The notes: generated from the letters alone by a model not told the origin. A stretch of 17,089 nt of DNA from an uncultured Lachnospiraceae bacterium (GCA_910578795.1 CAJTSD010000063.1:1-17089); one strand, 5' to 3'; numbered from the stretch's first letter, positions 1 to 7,208 are shown. Made by a program: numbers and translations.

Positions 1-31
1 TTCAGTTGTCAATCTTCGGTTGGAATCTCAT

Positions 32-331
32 TCATTGAGATTCCGAGAAGTTATTTTTGACTGTAGTATTCCCCTGCCGTATCAGGGAATTAACAAGCCC
101 GTTTCCACTTGTATCTGCCCAATAAGTATCATACTCACCATCATTATCTATAAAAAGCATGCTCATATTCAAAGTCTTGCCAAATCTGCGCGGGCGCGTA
201 ATTAAAGTAACTGTAGTACCCGTATCCCACCACTCCCTGATAAAATCCGACTTATCAATATAGAAAGCCTTACGCTCTCTTATTTTTTCAAAACGCTGTT
301 CACCGATATTTACAAAATTATTCCTTCCCAT
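32..331 (-). pseudogene. Internally deleted AAA-ATPase-like / PD-(D/E)XK nuclease family gene
   Basis: The product begins like the clostridial AAA-ATPase-like (DUF1703-associated) proteins: a stretch with FVNIGEQRFEKIRERKAFYI, then DKSDF, then the phosphate-binding ITRPRRFGKTLNMSML. Straight after SML it jumps to FIDNDGEYDTYWADTSGNGL, a motif that in intact relatives lies a few hundred residues further on (inference from family memory). It stops at TGA (32-34) soon after NTTVKNN. Intact members are about 500-580 residues; here only about 100 remain, so the middle and the C-terminal nuclease part are missing. The frame is open upstream to a GTG at 394, but that GTG lies inside the predicted promoter. 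The ATG at 331, preceded by AGGGA, is the likely original start. A 9-bp perfect inverted repeat (22-30/36-44) surrounds the stop. Not expected to be functional. Confidence 0.75.
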
Positions 332-367
332 ACTTTCATCCCTAAACAAATCAATGACCTTGTTATC

Positions 368-396
368 ATTATACACAATAGAACTCTTTTTCACAA
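368..396 (-). promoter_or_regulatory. Sigma-A type promoter of the AAA-ATPase-like pseudogene
   Basis: Read on the minus strand, TTGTGA (391-396) is followed by a 17-base spacer and a perfect TATAAT (368-373). Transcription would start near 361, about 30 bases before the ATG at 331. This promoter supports the 331 start over the upstream GTG. A small hairpin, GCAAAC-ACAC-GTTTGC (416-431), lies just upstream. Confidence 0.6.
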
Positions 397-529
397 TACA
401 AACATATCATTAATAGCAAACACACGTTTGCCACCCGTATGCGATTTTCAGGCAGAGATGGGAACGCTGTGTGCGCTTCGTGTGAAGCCGTAAGATAAGG
501 CGCGGCAGAGCTACCCCTGTAGAAATGAA

Positions 530-553
530 AAAAGGGCTTTTAAAAACCCTTTT
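530..553 (-). terminator. Rho-independent terminator at the end of the molybdenum cluster
   Basis: The arms AAAAGGG (530-536) and CCCTTTT (547-553) form a hairpin whose loop is itself A/T self-complementary. On the minus strand it is followed by a T-rich run (TTTTTTCATTT), as expected of a terminator for transcription arriving from mogA and the amidase-like remnant. The plus-strand side also has T residues, so some bidirectional activity is possible. The remaining gap, 395-529, shows only small hairpins and no gene. Confidence 0.65.
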
Positions 554-562
554 CTCACCAAC

Positions 563-655
563 TTATTCACTCAGGAACAAATCTATACCATTTGCAATAC
601 CATCAACGATTTTGTACTGATATTCATCTGTTGCAAGTAGCTTATCTCCCACACT
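563..655 (-). pseudogene. Possible 3' remnant of an N-acetylmuramoyl-L-alanine amidase gene
   Basis: In a frame different from mogA, the minus strand between about 655 and a TAA at 563-565 reads ...DKLLATDEYQYKIVDG, then IANGIDLFLSE, then stop. The pattern YQxKIxxGIxxGI followed by a hydrophobic end resembles the C-terminal tail of Amidase_3 (CwlD/LytC-like) cell-wall amidases. It has no start codon or ribosome binding site of its own and overlaps the last codons of mogA. Ten bases after its stop comes the hairpin at 530-553, as if a former amidase gene ended there. The call rests on a pattern of about 28 residues, so a chance resemblance cannot be excluded. Confidence 0.4.
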
Positions 656-1565
656 CCCCGGTATCCCCACGCATAATCTCAATCCCGTGCGCGAGCGTCG
701 GCAAAATAAACGAAAGGCTCTCCTTCACCGCTTTCACGCTCCCCGGCAGATTAATAATCAGCGTCTGATTCCGCATCACGCTCACCGCACGGCTAAGCAT
801 TGCCCGCGGGGTAATATTTAAGCTATACTGCCTGATTGCCTCCGCAATCCCCGGCGCATTCTTCGTCGCGACGCGCAGCGTCGCCTCCGGCGTACAGTCC
901 CTCGGCGAAAAGCCCGTCCCGCCCGTCGTAAACAACACATCTACGTGGTCCTCATCGCAAAACCGCACCATCTCCTGATAAAGCATCTCCTCCTCATCGG
1001 GAAGCACCACCGAACGCACAACCTCATACCCGTTTTGGGCAAGCAGTTCACAAACCGCCGGACCGCTCAAATCCTTGCGTTCCCCGCGGCTGCCCTTATC
1101 GCTCGCCGTAATCACACCTGCCAGAAACCGCGGCTTTTCCCGTATCACAAGTTCATCGCCCACGCTGATTGTCCCGCCATGCAACACTCTTGCAAACACG
1201 CCCTCGCGCGGCATAATGCAGTCACCCACTTGGTGAAAAATTTCACATTCCGAATGGCACTGCTTCCCAATCTGCGTCATCTCCAAAACAACGTCATTGC
1301 AAACAAAAACCGTCCCGACCGGATACGTCTTAAAATCAAACCCTTCCACCAAAAGATTCTCGCCAAACGCGCCGTCCGCCACCTTTGCCCCGCGCGCGCG
1401 AAACGCCTCAACCGCATCATACGACAAAAGGCTCACCTGCCTGTGCCAGTTCCCCGCATGCGCGTCATTTTCCAACCCATGGTTTTCAATCACCGCAGAC
1501 GTCCCGATATTGCGTTTCGCCGTTCCCTTTTTCTCACTGATACATACCGCCTTTATAATTCCCAT
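642..1565 (-). CDS. MOSC domain - MogA/MoaB fusion, molybdenum cofactor biosynthesis protein
   Basis: A 307-residue two-domain protein. Residues about 1-143 form a MOSC domain, with QIGKQC and its cysteine at about 103 followed by a further HSECEIF cysteine. MOSC domains are sulfur-carrier or Moco-binding modules. Residues about 144-307 are a MogA/MoaB domain beginning GVITASDKGSRG, with the diagnostic TTGGTGFSPRDCTPEAT at about 213 and the family end GDTGECGR. MogA adenylylates molybdopterin before MoeA inserts molybdenum. The frame is open to 1619, but GGAGG with 8-base spacing stands before the ATG at 1565, which is therefore the start. This is the last gene of the cluster, 136 bases after moaA. 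The fusion is known in clostridia. The MOSC half may handle sulfur for the cofactor (inference). Confidence 0.88.
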   Translation of the reverse strand: MGIIKAVCISEKKGTAKRNIGTSAVIENHGLENDAHAGNWHRQVSLLSYDAVEAFRARGAKVADGAFGENLLVEGFDFKTYPVGTVFVCNDVVLEMTQIGKQCHSECEIFHQVGDCIMPREGVFARVLHGGTISVGDELVIREKPRFLAGVITASDKGSRGERKDLSGPAVCELLAQNGYEVVRSVVLPDEEEMLYQEMVRFCDEDHVDVLFTTGGTGFSPRDCTPEATLRVATKNAPGIAEAIRQYSLNITPRAMLSRAVSVMRNQTLIINLPGSVKAVKESLSFILPTLAHGIEIMRGDTGECGR

Positions 1566-1701
1566 CTTCTCTACCTCCATATTATCAACAGCCTGCGAAT
1601 TCCTGACACCGAAAAGCAAAAGCTTTTTGGTGTATGTCAGCCTTTACACAATATTTGCAAAACGAATAAATTCGTTTGTGAAAAATCTCTGATTTTTCAA
1701 C
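1566..1701 (-). repeat. Intergenic hairpin-pair repeat between moaA and MOSC-mogA (copy A)
   Basis: The gap holds no gene. It contains a 9-bp stem TGAAAAATC/GATTTTTCA (1679-1687/1691-1699) directly after the moaA stop, then a 7-bp stem AAACGAA/TTCGTTT (1660-1666/1671-1677), and later CTGCGAATT (1593-1601) ahead of the next ribosome binding site. The same order of elements occurs after moeA (8265-8346). No T-run follows either hairpin, so they look more like repeats or RNA-processing/stability structures than terminators. Confidence 0.5.
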
Positions 1702-2679
1702 TTAACCTCCAATCTGTACCATCTTGCGTTTCTCCTCATGTTCCTGCGCCTTCTTGTCCGAAAACGAATGCGCCCGCGGCTTCTCCTTCACTGCCGCTGC
1801 AATCCGCTCCCGTATTTCATCATCCTCCGCCCCCTGCCGCAAAAGCGGTTTCAGTGCAAGTCCGTTTTCATAATGCAGACAAAGCTTCAACTGCCCGTCC
1901 ACCGTCAGCCGCACACGGTTGCACGCCCCGCAGAACTTGTGAGACATCGGACTGATAAACCCGATTTTCCCTTTAAAACAATCAAACACATAATGCTGCG
2001 CCGTCTCACTCTTCCTTTCCGGCGGCACATTCTGCGACGCTCCATATTGCAGCTCCAGCCGTCCCAATATCTCCTCCGAGGAAATTCCATGAAAATTCTT
2101 TCCGCACCCAATCGGCATCAGCTCAATAAAGCGCACATCCACGGCTTTCTCCCGCGCAAGTCCCGCCAGCTCCTCAATGCCGCCGTCATTAAGCTCCCTG
2201 CACGGCACGCAGTTTATCTTCACCTGCATCCCTCTGTCAAGCGCCGCGTCAACTGCCGCAAGCACGCGCGCAAGTCCGTCATCCCCTGTAATCTGCTTAA
2301 ATACCGACGGCTCAAGCGTATCCAAACTGATGTTTACCCGTTTCAGTCCCGCCTGTTTCAGCGCGTCAATATACCTCTCCAAAAGCAGACCGTTCGTTGT
2401 CAACGCAATGTCCGAAATCCCTGCAAGACCGTTTACGTCGCCAATCAGCTTCACAAGATTTTTGCGCACCAGCGGCTCGCCGCCCGTAAACCGGATTTTT
2501 TTCACGCCAAGCGACTCCATAATGCGCACCACCCTGAAAATCTCCTCCAGTGTGAGCACCTCCTCATGCGGCAAAACCGCCACGCCTTCCTTCGGCATAC
2601 AATACCGGCACCGCAAATTACACTTATCCGTCACCGAAATCCGCAAATAATCAATTTCCCTGCCAAATCCGTCCTTCAT
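1702..2679 (-). CDS. moaA: GTP 3',8-cyclase (radical SAM, molybdenum cofactor biosynthesis)
   Basis: 325 residues, the usual MoaA length. Near the N-terminus it has the radical-SAM cluster motif CNLRCRYC (cysteines 20, 24, 27), then FTGGEPLVR (SAM binding). Near the C-terminus is the second [4Fe-4S] site, CGACNRVR...LCLH (cysteines about 250, 253, 267). The chain ends in GG, the conserved tail thought to be needed for cyclisation. MoaA converts GTP to 3',8-cyclo-7,8-dihydro-GTP, which MoaC turns into cPMP. The ATG at 2679 has AGGTG just before it and gives the common MKDGFGREIDYLR start; a GTG at 2685 is in frame with AAGGA ahead of it and is an alternative. It lies 32 bases after modC. Confidence 0.95.
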   Translation of the reverse strand: MKDGFGREIDYLRISVTDKCNLRCRYCMPKEGVAVLPHEEVLTLEEIFRVVRIMESLGVKKIRFTGGEPLVRKNLVKLIGDVNGLAGISDIALTTNGLLLERYIDALKQAGLKRVNISLDTLEPSVFKQITGDDGLARVLAAVDAALDRGMQVKINCVPCRELNDGGIEELAGLAREKAVDVRFIELMPIGCGKNFHGISSEEILGRLELQYGASQNVPPERKSETAQHYVFDCFKGKIGFISPMSHKFCGACNRVRLTVDGQLKLCLHYENGLALKPLLRQGAEDDEIRERIAAAVKEKPRAHSFSDKKAQEHEEKRKMVQIGG

Positions 2680-2711
2680 CGACACACCTTATCCTTCACT
2701 GTTTCCATAAC

Positions 2712-3803
2712 TTATTTCTCCATTAATATCACTCTATCCGCCGGAATTTTTAAGTACAACGGCTTCCCCGCAATCCTGCGCCAGTCCTCCTTCGCAAGCT
2801 CATACGTCATCACCGCATACCCTGTTTTTTCCTTCGCCGCCCTGTTCGTAAACAGCACGACATAGGAAAACGTATCCTCAATCACGCGCAAAATCTCGCA
2901 CGCAACCACATTCTCCGCGTCCTTCTCCCGCTCACTTACCAGTTCCAAAAAATGCGCACGCACCCCCGCATACCGAAACGCCTTCCCCGACACTTCCGCA
3001 AAATCCGAACAATCCGAAGCATCAAGGCTGCCAGCCGCACCCGAAACCGAGAGCATCATCCCCCAATCCAGCGCATAATACCCATTCCCACGCCACTCCA
3101 GCCGCGTAATATTCTTACACCCCGTAAGCAGCGTCGCAGCAAGCGTCTTTGGCGCGTCAAAAATCCCATGCTTGTCCTGAACGTCCACAATGCTGCCATT
3201 CTCCATCACCGCAATCCTGTCTGTCAGCCGATACACCTCGTTGCGGTCATGCGAGACAAAAATCCCGCCGTTCCCAAACGTTTCCATAACATTCATCACC
3301 TCGCGCTCCAACTGCGTTTTCAGGTAATTGTCAAGCGCGGAAAACGGCTCGTCAAACATCACAAACCGCGGATTTTGCGCCAGCATTCTCGCAAGCGCCA
3401 CACGCTGCTTCTGTCCGCCCGAAAGCTGCGCGGGATAAAGCCGCTCCTTTCCTTCCAAAAAAAATCTGCCAATCCATTCGCGCGTCTTGTCCTTATCCTT
3501 CGCACCGCACATAATATTCTGAAAAACTGTCATGTGCGGAAACAGCGCATAGTCCTGAAACAGGTATCCGATATTGCGTTTTCTCGTCGGAACGTTAATC
3601 TTTTTCGCAGCATCAAACAGCACCGTATCGTCCAATTTTATGACACCCGTGTCAGGTTTTTCAATCCCCGCAATACACTTAAGCGTCAGACTTTTCCCGC
3701 ACCCCGATGCGCCCAAAATCGCAAACAGCTCGTTTTTCGTTTCAAACCGGACACGCAGCAAAAAATCCCCGCACCGCTTTTCAATATCCACATACAACGA
3801 CAT
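2712..3803 (-). CDS. modC: Molybdate ABC transporter ATP-binding protein
   Basis: 363 residues. An ABC ATPase domain comes first: Walker A GASGCGKS (31-38), Q-loop FQDYALFPH, signature LSGGQKQR (127-134), Walker B FVMFDEPFSALD (147-158) and H-loop FVSHDRNE (His about 185). The remaining ~140 residues are a C-terminal regulatory region where ModC-type proteins carry a TOBE/molybdate-binding domain; this part is less clearly recognisable. It powers molybdate import with ModB and ModA. Its ATG overlaps the modB stop by one base (TGATG), which suggests translational coupling. Because it follows modA and modB next to moa genes, molybdate is a better substrate guess than sulfate or other anions. 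A TGACAC-N2-GTGTCA palindrome lies inside the gene at 3641-3654. Confidence 0.9.
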   Translation of the reverse strand: MSLYVDIEKRCGDFLLRVRFETKNELFAILGASGCGKSLTLKCIAGIEKPDTGVIKLDDTVLFDAAKKINVPTRKRNIGYLFQDYALFPHMTVFQNIMCGAKDKDKTREWIGRFFLEGKERLYPAQLSGGQKQRVALARMLAQNPRFVMFDEPFSALDNYLKTQLEREVMNVMETFGNGGIFVSHDRNEVYRLTDRIAVMENGSIVDVQDKHGIFDAPKTLAATLLTGCKNITRLEWRGNGYYALDWGMMLSVSGAAGSLDASDCSDFAEVSGKAFRYAGVRAHFLELVSEREKDAENVVACEILRVIEDTFSYVVLFTNRAAKEKTGYAVMTYELAKEDWRRIAGKPLYLKIPADRVILMEK

Positions 3804-4486
3804 CAGAACCCGTTCCCCCCTTCGCGCGTAGACGCCCTGTTCTGACAGCCTGTCCAGTAATTCATCAGAACAATCGACAAAAACGAAATCACCATGATAA
3901 TCACCACCCAGCGGTACGCAAGCGCCCTGTCGCCGCTTTGCATTGCCGTATAGACCGCGACCGACATCGTCTGCGTCCGTTTGGGAATGTTGCCCGCAAG
4001 CATGATTGTCGCGCCAAATTCTCCCAACGCCCGCGCAAATGCAAGAATCGTCGCCGCCGCAATCCCCGGCAGCGACGAGGGGAGCAGCACCTTAAAAAAC
4101 AGCGTCCCCTCCGACATCCCAAGTGTCCTTGCCGCATAAATCAAATTTTTATCCACCTGCTCAAATGCCCCAAGCGATGTGCGGTACATAATCGGAAACG
4201 AAACCACTGCCGCCGCGATTGCCGCCCCTTGCCACGTAAACAGCACATTTATCCCCATCTGCATCAGAAACCGTCCGACGACGGAATTTTTCCCAAACAA
4301 AATCAACAGAAAAAATCCCACCACCGTCGGCGGCAAAACCATCGGCAGTGAAAAAATCCCGTCCACAAAAAGCCGCAGCTTCTTTAAAGAAAGCACAAAG
4401 CGCGCCGCCAAAAGCCCCAATACAAACGTGACGCTTGTGGCGGTCAACGCTACCTTCATTGAAATCCACAATGGCGAATAATCCAT
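3803..4486 (-). CDS. modB: Molybdate ABC transporter permease
   Basis: A strongly hydrophobic protein of 227 residues, typical of ModB, with about five membrane segments. It carries the permease EAA-type loop around AARTLGMSEGTLFFKVLLPSS, followed by GIAAATILAFARALGEFGAT, which is characteristic of molybdate/sulfate permeases. It forms the membrane channel driven by ModC. The frame opens with a GTG at 4501, but the ATG at 4486 has GGAG seven bases ahead and gives the usual MDYSPLWISMKVAL start. It lies 30 bases after modA and overlaps modC by one base. Confidence 0.93.
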   Translation of the reverse strand: MDYSPLWISMKVALTATSVTFVLGLLAARFVLSLKKLRLFVDGIFSLPMVLPPTVVGFFLLILFGKNSVVGRFLMQMGINVLFTWQGAAIAAAVVSFPIMYRTSLGAFEQVDKNLIYAARTLGMSEGTLFFKVLLPSSLPGIAAATILAFARALGEFGATIMLAGNIPKRTQTMSVAVYTAMQSGDRALAYRWVVIIMVISFLSIVLMNYWTGCQNRASTREGGNGF

Positions 4487-4516
4487 CAACAAACTCCACA
4501 CCTCAATTCTGCCATG

Positions 4517-5437
4517 TCATTCCATGCCCGAATCCCGCGCGTCGGAAAATCCGTACGCCTCAAACAGCTCCATTGACGCATCGCTTTGCAAAAACGCAAT
4601 CCATGCCGCCGCCTCGTCAGGGTGCGCGCTCGCCGCCACAATTCCAACAGGATAAATCACCCGCTTACACGAGCCTTCAGGCGCCTCGCACACAATCGTA
4701 ACGTCCTCCGACGTATACGCGTCCGTCGCATAGACAACGCCACAGTCCACCGCCGCAGTTTCCACCCACGAAAGCACCGTGCGCACGTCCGAACCGAAAT
4801 TTGCTTTCACTTTCACCGCATCAAGAATGCCAAGACTTGTAAAAATCTCCTCCGAATACTGCCCCACCGGCACACTCCCCGGCTCACCCAGTCCAATCAT
4901 TGTTACCGCGTCCGTCGCCGCGTCCTCAAAAGAACTGACACGCGTGTCACTTTTTTTCGGCACAATCAAAACCACCTTGTTCTCCAAAAGCTGCACAATT
5001 GATTCGGAGTTCACCAGCCCCTCCTCCTCCAAAGCCGTCATTTGCTTTGTCGCCGCAGAAATAAACACGTCCGCAGGCGCACCCTCCTCTATCTGCGTCT
5101 GTAATGCCCCCGAGCCGCCGTACGAAAGCGTCACGCGAATATTGGGATACTCCGCCTCAAACCGCGTCTTCAATTCATTGCACACATCCGTCAAAGACGC
5201 TGCGGCAAGCACTGTCAGCTCCACACACTCCTGTGGGATTTCCTCCTGCGGCGCCTCTTCCATAAAACCACTTGAAACGCCACAGCTTATCCCCGTCGTT
5301 TCCTGCGCAGGTTCCGTGTCTCCAGCCGGTGCATCCGCTGCTTTGCTGCCCTGCATATTCACCAATGACACACACGCCGTAATTAACATTGCAACAGCCA
5401 GCAAAACTGCTGCCATTTTTAAAAATCCGTTATTCAT
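4517..5437 (-). CDS. modA: Molybdate-binding lipoprotein of the ABC transporter
   Basis: 306 residues. A lipoprotein signal peptide leads to lipobox ITAC with the lipidated cysteine at 22, which would anchor the protein outside the membrane. A ~50-residue acidic, low-complexity linker follows. The ModA fold then starts at about residue 73 with LTVLAAASLTDVCNEL, followed by VTLSYGGSGALQTQIEEGAP and ADVFISAA, the family's oxyanion-binding segments. SVPVGQYSEE and CGVVYATDAY are further conserved pieces. It captures molybdate (or tungstate) and delivers it to ModB. The frame extends to a TTG at 5473, but the ATG at 5437 has AAGG eight bases upstream and starts the signal peptide correctly. A palindrome TGACACGCGTGTCA lies inside at 4936-4949. 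Confidence 0.93.
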   Translation of the reverse strand: MNNGFLKMAAVLLAVAMLITACVSLVNMQGSKAADAPAGDTEPAQETTGISCGVSSGFMEEAPQEEIPQECVELTVLAAASLTDVCNELKTRFEAEYPNIRVTLSYGGSGALQTQIEEGAPADVFISAATKQMTALEEEGLVNSESIVQLLENKVVLIVPKKSDTRVSSFEDAATDAVTMIGLGEPGSVPVGQYSEEIFTSLGILDAVKVKANFGSDVRTVLSWVETAAVDCGVVYATDAYTSEDVTIVCEAPEGSCKRVIYPVGIVAASAHPDEAAAWIAFLQSDASMELFEAYGFSDARDSGME

Positions 5438-5480
5438 ATTGATAACCTTATTCCTTTCATAACCTGTTTTCAATCCTTAT

Positions 5481-5966
5481 TCAAGAGGACGGTTCCGCAA
5501 TAAAGTGTCCGCTCTTTCCACCCGTTTTTTCAACTAGATGAATATCCAAAATCCGCATACTCCGGTCCAAAGCCTTACACATATCGTAAATCGTCAAAAG
5601 CGCCACACTCACTCCCGTAAGCGCCTCCATCTCCACTCCGGTTTTTCCTGAAAGCTTTGCAGTGCAAATACATTTTATCTGCCGTTTCCCGTCCTCATAT
5701 GCAAAATCAATCGTTACCTTCGTCAGCATCAGCGGGTGGCACATCGGAATCAAATCGGAAGTCTTTTTCGCCGCCATAATTCCCGCAATCCGCGCCGTCC
5801 CAAGCACGTCGCCCTTTTTCGCCGTACCGTCCTTAATTGCCGCATAAACCTCCTCGTTCACGGCAATCCTCCCTGCTGCCACCGCCACGCGCTCCGTAAC
5901 CTCCTTGTCCGTCACGTCCACCATCACGGCGTTTCCCCTGCTGTCAAAATGCGTTAATTTTCCCAT
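5481..5966 (-). CDS. moaC: Cyclic pyranopterin monophosphate synthase
   Basis: 161 residues, the normal MoaC length. Motifs in order: LTHFDSRGNAVMVDVTDKEVT at the N-terminus, KKTSDLIPMCHPLMLT (MCHPL at 75-79), KTGVEMEALTGVSVALLTIYDM (VEMEALTGVS at 111-120), and the end segment VEKTGGKSGHF (about 145-155). MoaC rearranges 3',8-cyclo-GTP from MoaA into cPMP. A ribosome binding site (AGGATAGGA) sits just before the ATG at 5966. Immediately upstream is a strongly palindromic intergenic element that separates it from the MoeA-like gene. modA follows 43 bases downstream. Confidence 0.96.
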   Translation of the reverse strand: MGKLTHFDSRGNAVMVDVTDKEVTERVAVAAGRIAVNEEVYAAIKDGTAKKGDVLGTARIAGIMAAKKTSDLIPMCHPLMLTKVTIDFAYEDGKRQIKCICTAKLSGKTGVEMEALTGVSVALLTIYDMCKALDRSMRILDIHLVEKTGGKSGHFIAEPSS

Positions 5967-5977
5967 GTTCCTATCCT

Positions 5978-6110
5978 GTTACTGTTCACTTCGTTCCAGT
6001 AACACGTAAAAATCTATGCAAAATCACCTGCGGTGATGGATTTTTACCTAACTACGGTACGTTTTCTTACGGACTTAGCAGTAAATGCTAAGCCCTGTTT
6101 GAACAGTAAT
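5978..6110. repeat. Palindromic intergenic element (MITE-like or structured RNA) upstream of moaC
   Basis: Nearly the whole 165-base gap is built of nested inverted repeats. Outer arms TTACTGTTC (5979-5987) and GAACAGTAA (6101-6109) pair over 9 bp. Inside are GTTACTG/CAGTAAC (5978-5984/5997-6003), GTAAAAATC/GATTTTTAC (6006-6014/6039-6047) enclosing ATCACC-TGC-GGTGAT (6023-6037), and CTTAGCA/TGCTAAG (6074-6080/6086-6092). TCCT occurs on both outer sides (5974-5977 and 6110-6113), too short to prove a target duplication. No reading frame is present. It could be a non-autonomous mobile repeat or a regulatory RNA in the moaC leader. Confidence 0.6.
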
Positions 6111-6131
6111 CCTTTCCTTTCATTCTCAAAT

Positions 6132-7160
6132 CTATTTCCCGAAACTGCAATGCGGAAAACGGCATTCCTCACAGCCAAGGCATAGTCCGCCCTCGCCGTA
6201 ACGCCACAAATCCGCACCCGTCACATGCTCTCCCGCAACAATCCTTGGCAACACCAAATCAAAAATCGTCCGCTTCGCATACATCACGCACCCCGGAAGT
6301 CCCATCATCGGAACCGTACGCCCTTCCTGCGCATAATATCCAAGCAGAAACATCGCCCCCGGAAGCACCGGCGCACCATAGCTTTCTATCTTAGCTCCAA
6401 ACGCCTTAATCGCCCCCGGCGTACAGTCGTCCGGATCAACACTCATGCCGCCCGTACAGACAAGCAAATCCGCTCCCTGCGCCAAAAATTCCCGCAACGC
6501 GCCGATTATCATTTCCTTCCCGTCATCCACAATTTTCTGCCCGATAACCTCAACGCCGTATTCCGCAAGCTTTGTGCGCACCACCGGACCAAACGCATCC
6601 TGAATGCGCCCCTTAAAAATTTCGCTTCCCGTCGTCACAATGCCTGCTTTCATCCGCTGAAACGGCATGATTTCCAACAGCGGCTGTTCCCCCGCAAGCA
6701 CGCGCGCCCTTTCCATTTTCTCCTGCGCAATCACAAGCGGAATAATGCGCGTCGCCGCAATTTTTTCCCCTTTTCGCACCGGAAAGTTCCCGTGCACCGT
6801 GGCAATCATCATCTCACCCAAAGAGTTCACCGCGTACAGCCTTTCGGAATGAACCTTTAAAAGTCCGTCCCTGTCGGCAAGAATTTCAATCTTGCCCTCT
6901 TTAGGCTGCGTCGCCCTCATGCCCTCATTGATGCAAAGATCCCGCAAAACTTCCGCCGCCTCGTCCTCGTGCAAAATTCCTTCTTTTTTCTCCCAAACAT
7001 ACAAATGCTCTTTCCCGACACTCAAAAGCACCGGAATATCCTCCTGCGTCACAACATGCCCTTTCCGAAAAACTGCGTCCTTGACAACCCCCGGAATAAT
7101 CTGCGTAATGTCATGACAAAGCACATGTCCCACCGCGTCCTCGGTTTTTATCAGTTTCAT
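6132..7160 (-). CDS. MoeA-like molybdopterin-binding protein with C-terminal four-cysteine tail
   Basis: 342 residues. It starts MKLIKTEDAVGHVLCHDITQ, as in the clostridial MoeA-like molybdopterin-binding family. The central half is a MoaB/MogA-type domain: AGIVTTGSEIFKGRIQDAFG (about 172-191), then CTGGMSVDPDDCTPGAIKA (TGGMSVDPDD at 236-245), and MMGLPGCVMYAKRTIFDLVLPR. The last 16 residues carry C-x2-C-x2-C-x4-C (Cys 327, 330, 333, 338) and end SFGK, which could bind a metal or Fe-S cluster. It is not the canonical MoeA, which is also present (8341-9543). Its exact step is unknown; a second molybdenum-insertion or cofactor-modifying role for particular enzymes is inference. The best Shine-Dalgarno (AAAGGAG) is about 13 bases from the ATG, longer than for its neighbours. 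Confidence 0.82.
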   Translation of the reverse strand: MKLIKTEDAVGHVLCHDITQIIPGVVKDAVFRKGHVVTQEDIPVLLSVGKEHLYVWEKKEGILHEDEAAEVLRDLCINEGMRATQPKEGKIEILADRDGLLKVHSERLYAVNSLGEMMIATVHGNFPVRKGEKIAATRIIPLVIAQEKMERARVLAGEQPLLEIMPFQRMKAGIVTTGSEIFKGRIQDAFGPVVRTKLAEYGVEVIGQKIVDDGKEMIIGALREFLAQGADLLVCTGGMSVDPDDCTPGAIKAFGAKIESYGAPVLPGAMFLLGYYAQEGRTVPMMGLPGCVMYAKRTIFDLVLPRIVAGEHVTGADLWRYGEGGLCLGCEECRFPHCSFGK

Positions 7161-7208
7161 CTCTATAACGCCGCTCCTTTCACAGGTTGAAAATTAAAAT
7201 GTTCAGCC

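Noticed and set aside
1658..1699. Rho-independent terminator between moaA and MOSC-mogA
   Set aside because: Hairpins are present but no T-run follows on the minus strand, and the next gene belongs to the same pathway.
945..1955. Long plus-strand open frame (336 codons) across MOSC-mogA and into moaA
   Set aside because: It is antisense to a strongly supported gene, is rich in His/Arg/Pro/Cys as expected for a mirror frame, and has no ribosome binding site or family motif.
1738..2865. Plus-strand open frame of 375 codons opposite moaA and modC
   Set aside because: Composition is typical of an antisense shadow in a GC-richer gene, and it crosses two real genes and their gap.
5967..6131. Molybdenum cofactor riboswitch upstream of moaC
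   Set aside because: The fold is a symmetric set of palindromes with repeat-like ends and I could not match it to the conserved Moco RNA core; kept only as a repeat or unknown structured element.
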